Assembly (NCBI GenBank): GCA_025354885.1
Contig: JANXLY010000245.1
Span: 1-36,996, forward strand
Origin: Acidobacteriota bacterium
GTDB taxonomy: Bacteria > Acidobacteriota > Terriglobia > Bryobacterales > Bryobacteraceae
Length of the DNA: 36,996 nucleotides
Reading direction: 5' to 3'
Both the position numbers and the translations under genes were made by a program. Each line of letters begins with the position of its first letter. Within the stretch, counting starts at the first letter, position 1. Shown here piece by piece: positions 14,650 through 23,347 of this stretch. The notes below the pieces were generated by a model that saw nothing but the letters and a program-made list of their open reading frames with translations, did no database searches and was not told the origin of the DNA.

Positions 14650-15096
14650 CTACTTGCGCGGATAGTTCTGATAGACCGACGACCGCCCGTCCGCGTCAAA
14701 GAGCATAACTGAATAGGCTTCGTTCCCCGACCCCATGCCGGGGGAGCCTGACACCATGCCGGGTACCGCGAGCCCCTTCGCGTTCGGCCTCTCCCTCAAC
14801 AGCCGTTGAATGTCAGCGGCCGGCACGTGGCCTTCGATGGCGTAGCCTTCCACGATCGCCGTATGGCAGGATTGAAGGCGCTCGGGAACACCGTACTTAT
14901 GCCGATATACCCCGGTGTCATCCACGTCCTGGACCTTGACGTCGAAGCCGCTGGCCCTCAGGTGTTTTACCCATTCGCCGCAACATCCGCACGATTGGTT
15001 CTTAAAGACGCTGATCTGTGTGGCCGCGGCCCGTAAGCGTAGCCTGGCGGCCACGGGGAAAACGAGCGCGCTTTGAAAAAAGTTTCTTCTGGTCAT
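14650..15096 (-). CDS. DUF411 secreted metal-binding protein
   Basis: This 148-aa protein starts at the ATG complementary to 15094-15096 (MTRRNFFQSALVFP) with a twin-arginine-type signal. DUF411 hallmarks are QSCGCCGEWVKHLRASGF (CxCC) near residue 35, SCHTAIVEGYAIEGHVPAADI, and GLAVPGMVSGSPGM with Met and Gly near the end. Such proteins are common beside copper and silver efflux genes and are thought to bind Cu in the periplasm through the Cys and Met residues. It is last in the cusCBA operon, 44 bases behind the secreted 249-aa protein. It converges on the response regulator with only 19 bases between the stops. Confidence 0.88.
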   Translation of the reverse strand: MTRRNFFQSALVFPVAARLRLRAAATQISVFKNQSCGCCGEWVKHLRASGFDVKVQDVDDTGVYRHKYGVPERLQSCHTAIVEGYAIEGHVPAADIQRLLRERPNAKGLAVPGMVSGSPGMGSGNEAYSVMLFDADGRSSVYQNYPRK

Positions 15097-15140
15097 CGAA
15101 TTTGTCCTTTCTGTTCTCTGTGATTCTCCGAAACACCGGT

Positions 15141-15890
15141 TCAACGTTGCCGCTCATCGAGAAACGTTAAACCTCTGGAGCGATTGATCTCGCGCCACAA
15201 AGTGTTATATTTCTCTTCCGGCAGGCTCTGCTGTAACTGGAAGTGAAACTGCCGCATTCCGCCCCGCAACCAGCCCGACTTCTCCGCTGTCGTTACGGTG
15301 AGGTCGAGGGGGCCCGTTCGGCTGATGTTGTCGATATCCGTCAACCGCCAGGATCGAGAGCCATCCAGTTTTCCCGCGTCGAAAACGATCCAGTCATTGC
15401 CAAGCGTGAGGGAACCCACTGCGCCCTTCAAGCCATGGTCCAGTTTTGCGGTACCCTTCCATTGCGCATCGGACTGTGGTGCGGGAACCGCCGCGATCAG
15501 CCGTTGGTCCAGTTTGCCCGTCCAGAATGGAAATGCATCGGACGCGAGGCCTTGCGGCAGGTGATCGAAAACATATTCACGGTCGCGTCCAGGTTCCCAT
15601 TTAGAGTCCTCGTAGGTGAGCACCCGGAGTTCAGTCGGACTGATTGTGAGTTGCTCGATTTCGTCGTAGCGCCAGCTTCGCGAGTGCGTCTTCTTCGCCT
15701 TGCCGTGCTCATCAAACGAAATTCCGCTGACGGAGATGACCAATGTTCCCGTTGCGCCCTTGCGCCAGTGCTGATGGCGGACCTCATACGTGTGGCTCTG
15801 CGCCAACGCCGCGGGCTGCGACAGACCGACCAGCAACAGACCGGCAATAGCTAAGCCGGCGATAGATTTTTCTTTACTTCGAAGTGCCAT
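15141..15890 (-). CDS. secreted protein of unknown function behind cusA
   Basis: This 249-aa protein starts at the ATG complementary to 15888-15890 (MALRSKEKSIAGLAIAGLLL), overlapping the end of cusA by 40 bases. The signal peptide ends near AALAQ. The mature part carries two similar PH/GRAM-like stretches: KGATGTLVISVSGISFDEHG with WRYDEIEQLTISPTEL, and KGAVGSLTLGNDWIVFDAG with WRLTDIDNISRTGPLDL. This suggests an internal duplication of a beta-rich module. Its family is unknown to me. The overlap with cusA suggests a role linked to the efflux pump. Confidence 0.75.
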   Translation of the reverse strand: MALRSKEKSIAGLAIAGLLLVGLSQPAALAQSHTYEVRHQHWRKGATGTLVISVSGISFDEHGKAKKTHSRSWRYDEIEQLTISPTELRVLTYEDSKWEPGRDREYVFDHLPQGLASDAFPFWTGKLDQRLIAAVPAPQSDAQWKGTAKLDHGLKGAVGSLTLGNDWIVFDAGKLDGSRSWRLTDIDNISRTGPLDLTVTTAEKSGWLRGGMRQFHFQLQQSLPEEKYNTLWREINRSRGLTFLDERQR

Positions 15891-18800
15891 TTCCAAACCT
15901 CGTAAATTGCGGGATAGACAGCCAGTTCCAGGATGAAGGAAGTAAAGATTCCCCCGATCATCGGTGCGGCGATGCGTTTCATCACGTCGGCTCCGGCACC
16001 GGTGGACCACATGATCGGGACGAGTCCGAGGAACATGCAGGCCACTGTCATCACTTTTGGCCGGATGCGCCGGACCGCGCCATGCATGATGGCTCCCTGG
16101 AGGCCAGCCAGGCTGCCCAGGCGCCCTTCTTTTTTCGCCTGATCGAATGCGAGATCGAGATAGAGGAGCATGAAGACGCCCGTTTCGGCGTCCACTCCCA
16201 TAAGAGCGATCAGCCCCACCCACACGCCGATGCTCATGTTGTAACCAAGAATGTGCAACAGCCAGATTGCGCCCACTGCCGAAAACGGTACGGCAAGAAT
16301 GATAATCATTGTCTTGGCGAACGACCTGGTATTGAAATAGAGCAGCATCAGAATCAGCACCAAAGTCAATGGCAGCACCATGGTAAGGCGCTGGCGTACA
16401 CGTTCCATAGCCTCGTACTGCCCGCTCCACGCCAGCGTGTATCCAGGCGGAAGAACCAACTTCTCGCGCAGCAGCTTTTTCGCGTCCTGCACGTAGCTGC
16501 CGACGTCGCGACCCGTTATATCCACGTAGACATATCCGTCGAGCAACCCGTTTTCATCGCGGATCATGGATGGTCCCGCTGACAATTCAACGGTCGCGAG
16601 TTGAGAAACCGGGATCTGCGCCTGTCCGTTCATGACCGGAACCAGCACTCGCTGGAGCTTATCCATGTTGCTGCGCAGGTCGCGCGAATACCTCACGTTG
16701 ACCGGATACCGCTCGCGGCCCTCGACGGTAGTGGTGACGTTCTCGCCCCCGACCGCGCTCATCACGACTGACTGCACGTCGTCGACCGAGAGCCCATAGC
16801 GCGCCATCTCGTCGCGGTTCCACTTGAAGTCCAGAAAATACCCTCCGCCAGTGCGCTCCGCAAAAACGGTCCGGGTACCGGCAACCTGCGGAATCAGGCT
16901 TTCAATCTGTATGCCGAGACGCTGGATTTCATTGAGGTCGGCGCCATATATCTTGATCCCGATCGGCGTTCTTACGCCGGTAGTCAGCATGTCGATGCGT
17001 GCTTTGATCGGCATGGACCACGAATTCGCAACACCGGGAAACTGAAGGGCGGCATTCATTCGATCGACCAACTGTTCATTGGAGATGTGGTCGGGAATGA
17101 ACGGACGGAAGATCGACTGCACCCAGTTGGGCTCATGGGAGTACCACGTGTCGATCTTTGGCCACTCCCGTTCGGGCTTCAGCGCGACCACGGTCTCCAT
17201 CATCGAAAACGGCGCCGGATCGGTCGAGGTATCCGCCCGGCCGGCCTTACCCATCACGCTTGCCACTTCGGGGAACTGGAGTATGATCTGGTCCTGTATC
17301 TGAATAAGTTTCTGAGCCTCCGTGACCGAGATGCCTGGCAGCGTCGAGGGCATGTATAACAACGTTCCCTCGTCCAGCGGAGGCATGAATTCAGTGCCGA
17401 GCTTTTGGTAAGCCGGCACAGTAATCGCAATCATGGCTAACGCGGCCGCAATGACCAGCCATTTCCAGCGCAGACACCAGGCGCAGACCGGTTCATACAA
17501 CCGAATCAGGACGCGGCTGATGGGATGGTTTTCTTCAGAGTGGATCTTCCCGACGAGAATGACATTCGTCAGGCCGCTGAGCCAGCGCGGACGGAAGGAG
17601 AACTTCTTCATGTGACCCAGAAGGAGTAAGAGAACCGGCCCCAACGTGATTGCGAGTATTGCGGCCGCGATCATCGTGAAGTTCTTCATGTAGGCAAGTG
17701 GTTTGAAAAGACGGCCTTCCTGAGCTTCCAAAGTCAGAACTGGAATGAATGAAACCGCGATAACAAGGAGGGCGAAGAAGCTCGGGCCTCCTACTTCCTT
17801 TGCCGCTTCGATCACAACATCGTGGTAGTCACCCTTCTGCCCTTCGCGTTCCCACGCTTCAAGCTTCTTGTGCATCTGCTCAACCACGACAATTGACGCG
17901 TCCACCATAGCTCCGATGGCAATGGCAATTCCCCCGAGCGACATGATGTTCGAGGTGAGCCCCATCATCTTCATGGGAATGAATGCGATCACCACAGCCA
18001 CAGGAATGGTCAGGACGGGCACCATAGAACTGGGCGCGTGCAGAAGGAAGATGAAAATTACAATCGCAACGATGATCATCTCCTCCGTCAGCGTTCCTTT
18101 CAGGTTCTCGATCGAGCGCAGAATCAAATCCGACCGGTCGTAGGTGCTGACAATCTTCACGCCCCTGGGCAGACCGGGCTCAATATCATGCAATTTGGTT
18201 TTCACGCGATTGATCACGTCGAGCGCGTTCTCGCCCTGACGCATGACGACGATGCCCGCCACGGAATCGCCGGTTCCGTTGAAGTCCGCGATGCCGCGGC
18301 GAATATCCGGGCCCAGCGTGACAGTTCCAACGTCCTTAACGCGTATGGGCACGCCGCCCTGCGTCGCTGCGACGACGATCTTTCCGATGTCTTCTTCGGA
18401 CTTTGCATACCCCCGGCCCCGCACCATATACTCGGCGCCGCTGAATTCGACGAGGCGGCCTCCTACGTCGTTGTTGCCACCCCGGACGGCTTCGGCGACT
18501 TTCATGATCGGTATGTTATAGGCCTGCAACCGATTGGGATCTACATTGACCTGATATTGGCGGACAAAGCCCCCCAGCGGCGCGACTTCGGCCACGCCAG
18601 GAACGGCCCGCAATTGGTAGCGCAGGAACCAGTCCTGAAGAGACCGCAGTTCCGCCAAGCTGTGCGTTCCGCTCTGATCGACCAACGCATACTGAAATAC
18701 CCATCCGATGCCCGTCGCATCCGGCCCGAGTTCAGTTGTCACTCCCTGCGGGAGACGCGGCAACACCGACGATAGGTATTCGAGCGTGCGCGACCGCGCC

Positions 18801-19111
18801 CAGTAAATGTCGGTGCCTTCCTCGAAGATGATGTACACGTACGAGTAGCCGAAATCAGAAAATCCTCTGATGTCTTTTACCTTTGACGCGCCCAGCATTG
18901 CCGAAACGATGGGATAGGTGACCTGGTCCTCCATGATGTCGGGGCTCCGGTCCCACTTCGAATAGACGATAACCTGCGTATCGCTCAAATCCGGGATAGC
19001 ATCGAGCGGAACGTGCATCATCGACCAAATCCCGGCGCCGACGGCAAGCGCCGTCAGAAGAATGACCATGAACTTGTTCTTGCCGGAAAGTTCAATGATG
19101 CGGTTAATCAT
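15851..19111 (-). CDS. cusA: heavy-metal RND efflux pump, CusA type
   Basis: This 1086-aa inner membrane proton/metal antiporter has the full RND layout: TM1 (NKFMVILLTALAVGAG), a large periplasmic loop, TM2-6 with GGIAIAIGAMVDASIVVVE, a second loop and TM7-12. The three methionines known to bind Cu(I) and Ag(I) in E. coli CusA have clear counterparts: Met587 in LYMPSTLPG, Met637 in PFSMMET, and Met708 in RIDMLTTG. This favours Cu/Ag over Zn, Co or Cd. The ATG start overlaps the cusB stop (ATGA). Length is normal for the family. It works with CusB (adaptor) and CusC (outer membrane channel), both encoded just upstream. Confidence 0.96.
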   Translation of the reverse strand: MINRIIELSGKNKFMVILLTALAVGAGIWSMMHVPLDAIPDLSDTQVIVYSKWDRSPDIMEDQVTYPIVSAMLGASKVKDIRGFSDFGYSYVYIIFEEGTDIYWARSRTLEYLSSVLPRLPQGVTTELGPDATGIGWVFQYALVDQSGTHSLAELRSLQDWFLRYQLRAVPGVAEVAPLGGFVRQYQVNVDPNRLQAYNIPIMKVAEAVRGGNNDVGGRLVEFSGAEYMVRGRGYAKSEEDIGKIVVAATQGGVPIRVKDVGTVTLGPDIRRGIADFNGTGDSVAGIVVMRQGENALDVINRVKTKLHDIEPGLPRGVKIVSTYDRSDLILRSIENLKGTLTEEMIIVAIVIFIFLLHAPSSMVPVLTIPVAVVIAFIPMKMMGLTSNIMSLGGIAIAIGAMVDASIVVVEQMHKKLEAWEREGQKGDYHDVVIEAAKEVGGPSFFALLVIAVSFIPVLTLEAQEGRLFKPLAYMKNFTMIAAAILAITLGPVLLLLLGHMKKFSFRPRWLSGLTNVILVGKIHSEENHPISRVLIRLYEPVCAWCLRWKWLVIAAALAMIAITVPAYQKLGTEFMPPLDEGTLLYMPSTLPGISVTEAQKLIQIQDQIILQFPEVASVMGKAGRADTSTDPAPFSMMETVVALKPEREWPKIDTWYSHEPNWVQSIFRPFIPDHISNEQLVDRMNAALQFPGVANSWSMPIKARIDMLTTGVRTPIGIKIYGADLNEIQRLGIQIESLIPQVAGTRTVFAERTGGGYFLDFKWNRDEMARYGLSVDDVQSVVMSAVGGENVTTTVEGRERYPVNVRYSRDLRSNMDKLQRVLVPVMNGQAQIPVSQLATVELSAGPSMIRDENGLLDGYVYVDITGRDVGSYVQDAKKLLREKLVLPPGYTLAWSGQYEAMERVRQRLTMVLPLTLVLILMLLYFNTRSFAKTMIIILAVPFSAVGAIWLLHILGYNMSIGVWVGLIALMGVDAETGVFMLLYLDLAFDQAKKEGRLGSLAGLQGAIMHGAVRRIRPKVMTVACMFLGLVPIMWSTGAGADVMKRIAAPMIGGIFTSFILELAVYPAIYEVWKWHFEVKKNLSPA

Positions 19112-20556
19112 TTCCCGGTGCGCATCCCAGGCATGTCTTTTATGTCTTGTGCTTTGCTGGCGGGCGGGGCCGCCTTCGGTGATGCGGCCTTAGGTGACGG
19201 GGCCTGAACCGGGGCGCTGGCTGGAGCGGGCCTGCCGCCCGTGTCCGATTTCGGAGCTGCCATGCCTGGCATTCCCGGTATGCCTCCCATACCGGAGGAG
19301 GCGGACTTCAATTGACTTTCGGAATCTATCAGGAACGTCCCCGCAGTTACGATGCGCTCGTCCACCTTGAGCCCCTCTAGAATCTCAATGCGGTCTCCGA
19401 AATGCTCTCCTGTCCGCACCTCGCGAGGCTCCAGATAACCGTTGCCACGATCCACGAACACTGTTTTCTTCAGACCGGAGTCCAGCACCGCGTCCATGGG
19501 CACCGTAACGCGTGGGGGCAGCGCGATGCGGAAATTGACGTCGACAAACATATCTGGCTTCAGAGCCATGCGCGGATTCTCGGCGTTGATGCGGACCTTG
19601 AGTGTCCGCGTGACCGGATCGATCTGAGGCTGAATGTAATCGACAATGCCCTTCAGCACACCAGGCAATCCATACGAAGATTCGATTGTCACGATCTGGT
19701 TGGCGTGTATCAGGGAAGCGTCTGCTTCAAATACATCGGCGACGATCCAGACCTTCGTGAGATCGGTGATGGTGTACAGCTCGGTGTCGGGAGTGATGCG
19801 CTGTTTAGGAAAAGCGTTGCGCGCCATCACATACCCACTCACCGGCGAGAACACGGTGATGTTGGTCACTGGTTGCCCTGTGCGGGCAATGTCGTCGATC
19901 TGCCCGTCACTGAGATCCCACAGTTGCAGTCGACGGCGCGATGCCGCGATCAGCGAGTCGCTCTGGCCAACCGCGGCGGCAAAAGTGCTGGACTGCATCA
20001 GACCCTTGCTCTTCACGGCAATCAGGAACTCCTCCTGACTGGCCAACAGGTCCGGGCTGTAAAGTGTGAGTAGTGGCTGGCCCCTTTCGACGAGCTTGCC
20101 CGTAAAGTCCACGAGTACCTTGTCGATCCAGCCGTCCACGCGAGTATGAACGTGCGCGATAAGCTGTTCATCTGGCGTCACCTTACCAACCGCGCGAATC
20201 GTCTTCACGGATGCGTCCATGGAAGGAAGACCGTATCTCACCCCGATCAACTGCTGCTTCCGTGGAGTAACCTGGATCGTCCCCATCGGGAGGTTGTTAG
20301 CCGTTTCCGGCGCAGCGGACGGACTCGGGGATTCGTCGGCGTAAACGGGTACAAGCGCCATGCCATCCGGGGCGGGGCCGGGTTTATCGGACTTGAACTC
20401 CGGATGCATTGAGTCGACATAGTAAAGGACACGTCGCTCTTTGGTGGCAGACGCCTTCGACGCGCCGGAAAATGCATGCCAGCGGGCATAGACGTAGCCG
20501 CCGGCAAACGCGGTAAGAATCAATAGAAAGACCAGCAAGACACGAAATATTTTCAT
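19108..20556 (-). CDS. cusB: RND periplasmic adaptor, CusB type
   Basis: This 482-aa adaptor has an N-terminal membrane anchor (FRVLLVFLLILTAFAGGYVY), then a heavy-metal-binding domain with YYVDSMHPEF and PGPAPDGMALVPVY. The barrel-sandwich/lipoyl part (AHVHTRVDGWIDKVLVDFTG) and alpha-hairpin follow, then the beta-barrel (VTNITVFSPVSGYVMARN) and membrane-proximal domain. The tail from about residue 420 is rich in Met, Gly, Pro, Ala and Lys (GMGGIPGMPGMAAPK to MPGMRTGK) and is likely disordered and metal-binding. It lies 10 bases behind cusC and overlaps cusA by four bases. Confidence 0.95.
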   Translation of the reverse strand: MKIFRVLLVFLLILTAFAGGYVYARWHAFSGASKASATKERRVLYYVDSMHPEFKSDKPGPAPDGMALVPVYADESPSPSAAPETANNLPMGTIQVTPRKQQLIGVRYGLPSMDASVKTIRAVGKVTPDEQLIAHVHTRVDGWIDKVLVDFTGKLVERGQPLLTLYSPDLLASQEEFLIAVKSKGLMQSSTFAAAVGQSDSLIAASRRRLQLWDLSDGQIDDIARTGQPVTNITVFSPVSGYVMARNAFPKQRITPDTELYTITDLTKVWIVADVFEADASLIHANQIVTIESSYGLPGVLKGIVDYIQPQIDPVTRTLKVRINAENPRMALKPDMFVDVNFRIALPPRVTVPMDAVLDSGLKKTVFVDRGNGYLEPREVRTGEHFGDRIEILEGLKVDERIVTAGTFLIDSESQLKSASSGMGGIPGMPGMAAPKSDTGGRPAPASAPVQAPSPKAASPKAAPPASKAQDIKDMPGMRTGK

Positions 20557-20566
20557 AACGAGACGC

Positions 20567-21826
20567 TCATGGAATAACTGGTGCTCCGATCATTTCTTCG
20601 ATCCGGCTCAATGAAAGGTAATAGTTCTGCAGTTCTTCGTAGTAGTTGAGTTCAAATTCCAGAACTGACATGTAGTTGGTGAGCACGGACAGGAAGTCAA
20701 CGGAGCCCGTTTCATAGGAGGAGAGGGACGATTCCAGCGCCAGGCTTGCCTGAGGAACGGTGGTGGTGGAATAAAGCAGGAGCAGCTTCCACGACGCTTC
20801 GGCGGCAAGAAACTCATCTTGAATCTGGAAGTGGAGGTTCTGGTTGGTGGCTTCATAGGTCCGCCGGGCTCCGGCCAGCATTTGTGTCTGCTCGGTCAAC
20901 GCTGCCGCCTGTTTCCGTCTGTAGTACAGGGGGATCGTAATATCGACGCGAACCTGATACATCGGGGACATCGATCCCTGGTTGAAGTACCCACCCGATA
21001 CAGCGAAGTCGGGGTAGTAATCCTTATGTGCGAGGTTGACCGCTAGCTCAGAGCGTTCGATCATCCGTTGATCGCGCGTAAGCATCGGCGCCTGGCTCGA
21101 CGCGAGAGCGAACAACTCTTCGAGAGACCGCACCGTCTGTTTCGCCTGCAACTCCGGCGGTTGGCCGATCGGTCGGCCGGGGCGCCGGTTAAGCAGTGCG
21201 TTCAACTCTGCCTTGCGAGCGGCTTCATCGCGGCGGAGTTGAATTATTCTGGCTTCCAGAACTGAGATTTGGGTTTGGGTCTTGAAGATGTCCTGCTGCG
21301 CCGCGCGGCCGGCGGAGTAACGGACCTCAGTAATACGTAACAGCCTGTCGAGCAGGACGCGGTTTCGTTCAAGGACCGGAATCGCCGAGTGATCGTAAGA
21401 GAGCCGATAATAAGCCTTTTTGAGTCGCGAGAGAATGTTTAGCTGCGTGGTTTGCCACGTCTGAAACTCGGCCTCTGCGTCTTTGGCGGCAATCTGGCCC
21501 CTAAGGCCGCGCTTGCCTGGATACGGGATCTCCTGCGTCACCATAAATCCGATTGCCGACGTTGGATTCGTTCCAAGTTGGGCTCCGGGCAGCGGATTAC
21601 CGTTGCTCGTCCATCCGGGCGAGAACATCGGATCAGGCAAGCTGCTCATCTGGCCCGGCCTTTGGCGGGCTGCTTCGTAGTTCTTCTGGGCAGCCTGAAT
21701 TTCGGGATTGTTTGTCAATGCCTCGGTGACCAGATCGTTCAGCCGCAATTCCTGTCCGGCAGCCAGTGCTGACGTCGCCAGCCAAGCCAATCCTATGCAG
21801 GACCGGCGCGGCCGTCTCGTGTTCAC
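20567..21826 (-). CDS. cusC: TolC-type outer membrane channel, CusC-like
   Basis: This 419-aa protein has two outer-membrane efflux repeats (LNDLVTEALTNNPEIQAAQ, then LEELFALASSQAPMLTRDQ) and long coiled coils. The open frame extends up to 21889, but I prefer the GTG complementary to 21824-21826. It follows AAGAGAA at a good distance, it gives a signal peptide (RRSCIGLAWLATSALAAGQ), and it lies 23 bases after the start point predicted from the sigma-54 site at 21860-21875. An upstream GTG at 21841 is the alternative. It is first in the operon cusC-cusB-cusA-secreted protein-DUF411. It would form the outer membrane exit for CusBA. Confidence 0.9.
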   Translation of the reverse strand: MNTRRPRRSCIGLAWLATSALAAGQELRLNDLVTEALTNNPEIQAAQKNYEAARQRPGQMSSLPDPMFSPGWTSNGNPLPGAQLGTNPTSAIGFMVTQEIPYPGKRGLRGQIAAKDAEAEFQTWQTTQLNILSRLKKAYYRLSYDHSAIPVLERNRVLLDRLLRITEVRYSAGRAAQQDIFKTQTQISVLEARIIQLRRDEAARKAELNALLNRRPGRPIGQPPELQAKQTVRSLEELFALASSQAPMLTRDQRMIERSELAVNLAHKDYYPDFAVSGGYFNQGSMSPMYQVRVDITIPLYYRRKQAAALTEQTQMLAGARRTYEATNQNLHFQIQDEFLAAEASWKLLLLYSTTTVPQASLALESSLSSYETGSVDFLSVLTNYMSVLEFELNYYEELQNYYLSLSRIEEMIGAPVIP

Positions 21827-21859
21827 GCTTAAGATTCTCTTCACGACAATAGACTTACT

Positions 21860-21875
21860 TGCACTTGCGACACCA
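21860..21875 (-). promoter_or_regulatory. candidate sigma-54 promoter of cusCBA operon
   Basis: On the minus strand the sequence is TGGTGTCGCAAGTGCA, matching TGG-N9-TGC with correct GG-GC spacing. The predicted start is near 21849, 23 bases before the preferred cusC start. Upstream, TTCCAC (21884-21889) and GTGGAA (21911-21916) form an inverted pair that could be an activator site. Confidence 0.5.
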
Positions 21876-21955
21876 AAGCGAAGTTCCACTGTCTGCTGCT
21901 GAGTTGCGGCGTGGAAGTGGTAGTGTTTGGCGGAAATCAGTCACGCCCGGATGCG

Positions 21956-22765
21956 TTACTGCCGCATTTGGGACAGTGCAACCGGAGCATAGATTGGTGA
22001 TGCGACAAAGCGCACCGCCGGCGTCTCCGGTGGGCTCGAACTCAGTAGTCTCATGGCCGCCAGCACTGCCGGCACATAAAGCCGCGTTTCTTCAGGCAGT
22101 ACTCTGCCTGAGCTGAGTTGCCAGAACGTGACGGTCTTTGAGCCACGGAGAGCCTTTTGAACCGCATCCTGACCGGCATTGTAGGCCGCTAATGCGAGTG
22201 GCCAATTCTCGAACTGTTGGTGCAGATCGCGAAGGTAGCGCGCCGCGGCCCGTGTGGCGCGGTCAGTCTCGATACGTTCATCGTGTCCGCCCCGCACCTC
22301 CAATCCATATTGGCGGGCCGTTTCCGGAATGAGCTGCCACAGACCTCGCGCCCGACGAGGCGAGAGAGCTAATGGTCGCGCCCCGCTCTCTACCAGGACC
22401 ACTCCAACGAGTTCCGTCGGCACTCCTTCTTCCTGAAGGATGCCTTCGAGGGTGGGACGTATGACTTGCAAGCGTCTCAAGGCGGCGATCAGGTCGCTAC
22501 TGCGCCCTCCCCAGAACTGCTTTGCAAACATGTCGATCTCGGCTTGCACATCGTCGGGGGCCTGGGCAACGGCGACGACCGCCTGGACAGCGACTTCGGG
22601 CGTCTGTCCGACCGGAGCAGGGACATCAAGGTCCTTAAGAATGCCGGACAGTTGTCGGTCGAGCGATGACTGGTATGCCGCGAAAGGATCGGCGGAAGAT
22701 TGACCGAATGCTCGCGGAGAGATCACGGCAATGAGCGCAATGGCCATCGCAACTGAGGGCGTCAT
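21956..22765 (-). CDS. lytic transglycosylase, SLT family
   Basis: This 269-aa protein has a signal peptide (ends AFGQ). A helical N-terminal part (about 25-110) precedes the SLT domain. The catalytic Glu126 sits in VLVESGARPLALSP, followed by ARGLWQLIPETARQYGL and LALAAYNAGQDAV, the standard SLT motifs. It would cleave peptidoglycan glycan strands with anhydro-MurNAc formation in the periplasm. It lies 25 bases behind the DUF5676 gene and so is probably the last gene of the P-type ATPase operon. The cusC promoter region follows. In this place it may open the wall for the tripartite efflux complexes, which is an inference. Confidence 0.9.
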   Translation of the reverse strand: MTPSVAMAIALIAVISPRAFGQSSADPFAAYQSSLDRQLSGILKDLDVPAPVGQTPEVAVQAVVAVAQAPDDVQAEIDMFAKQFWGGRSSDLIAALRRLQVIRPTLEGILQEEGVPTELVGVVLVESGARPLALSPRRARGLWQLIPETARQYGLEVRGGHDERIETDRATRAAARYLRDLHQQFENWPLALAAYNAGQDAVQKALRGSKTVTFWQLSSGRVLPEETRLYVPAVLAAMRLLSSSPPETPAVRFVASPIYAPVALSQMRQ

Positions 22766-22790
22766 GGATAGGCTCCAGGCAAGAATCGCA

Positions 22791-23063
22791 TTACCTTCCG
22801 GTGCCGGAAGATCTCGCAGCGAACACGTTATAGAGTGGAACCCATATCAAAGTTGCGTACCAACCGTATCCATAACTCTCGACCAGGCCCAACAGAAAGC
22901 TTTTCCAACTGATCCACTCGAAGCCGGGAAGAAGCTTTTGCCAGGCCTGATACATAGCGCGACCAGGGATCAACAGATCGAATGCCACGCAAACGGTGAA
23001 CGTAATGGCGAGGAAGAGGCTGGTCGCATTTCCGAACGCCGTAAGCGATAAGGTTCGTTTCAT
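22791..23063 (-). CDS. DUF5676 family small membrane protein
   Basis: This 90-aa protein has two or three membrane segments (TSLFLAITFTVCVAFDLLIP, a middle SFLLGLVESYGYGWYATLIW and VPLYNVF). The layout and the LAITFTVCVAFDL and LLGLVESYGYG motifs fit DUF5676, which often stands with YHS proteins and copper P-type ATPases. The ATG overlaps the stop of the YHS gene (ATGA), so they are coupled. No catalytic residue is evident. Confidence 0.85.
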   Translation of the reverse strand: MKRTLSLTAFGNATSLFLAITFTVCVAFDLLIPGRAMYQAWQKLLPGFEWISWKSFLLGLVESYGYGWYATLIWVPLYNVFAARSSGTGR

Positions 23064-23338
23064 CGCGCTACTCCTTCGCCAGACAAATAGCGATCCGGCT
23101 CTCGCTCGAACTGGTCAAGGCACTTCCTGCTGCAAAACCGGTGCTGGCGGCCCTTGAACATCATGGCGTAACCGTCGCCAGAAGCGACAGGCATGCCACA
23201 CACTGGGTCCTTCGCCTCGGGCAGGCCATGCCCGTCGCGCCCGCCATGGCTCCCGTGGACCGTGTGAGTCCCGCAGCCGAAGCGCATCATGAAGTAGAAA
23301 AACACCGCAAATAGAAGCAACGACCCCAAACCTTGCAT
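23060..23338 (-). CDS. membrane-anchored YHS-domain protein
   Basis: This 92-aa protein has an N-terminal membrane helix (LGSLLLFAVFFYFMM), a His-rich linker (GTHTVHGSHGGRDGHG) and a YHS domain beginning DPVCGMPVASGDGYAMMFKG and ending FCSRKCLDQFEREPDRY. YHS domains bind metal through the Cys pairs. The AAGGAGGT ribosome binding site is ideal. It follows the copper P-type ATPase by 9 bases and may hand metal to or from it at the membrane. Confidence 0.9.
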   Translation of the reverse strand: MQGLGSLLLFAVFFYFMMRFGCGTHTVHGSHGGRDGHGLPEAKDPVCGMPVASGDGYAMMFKGRQHRFCSRKCLDQFEREPDRYLSGEGVAR

Positions 23339-23347
23339 AAAACCTCC

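Noticed and set aside
15891..16430. A long minus-strand extension in front of the 249-aa secreted protein
   Set aside because: It is antisense-free but lies in another frame of cusA, has no protein-like character, and the signal peptide starts at 15890.
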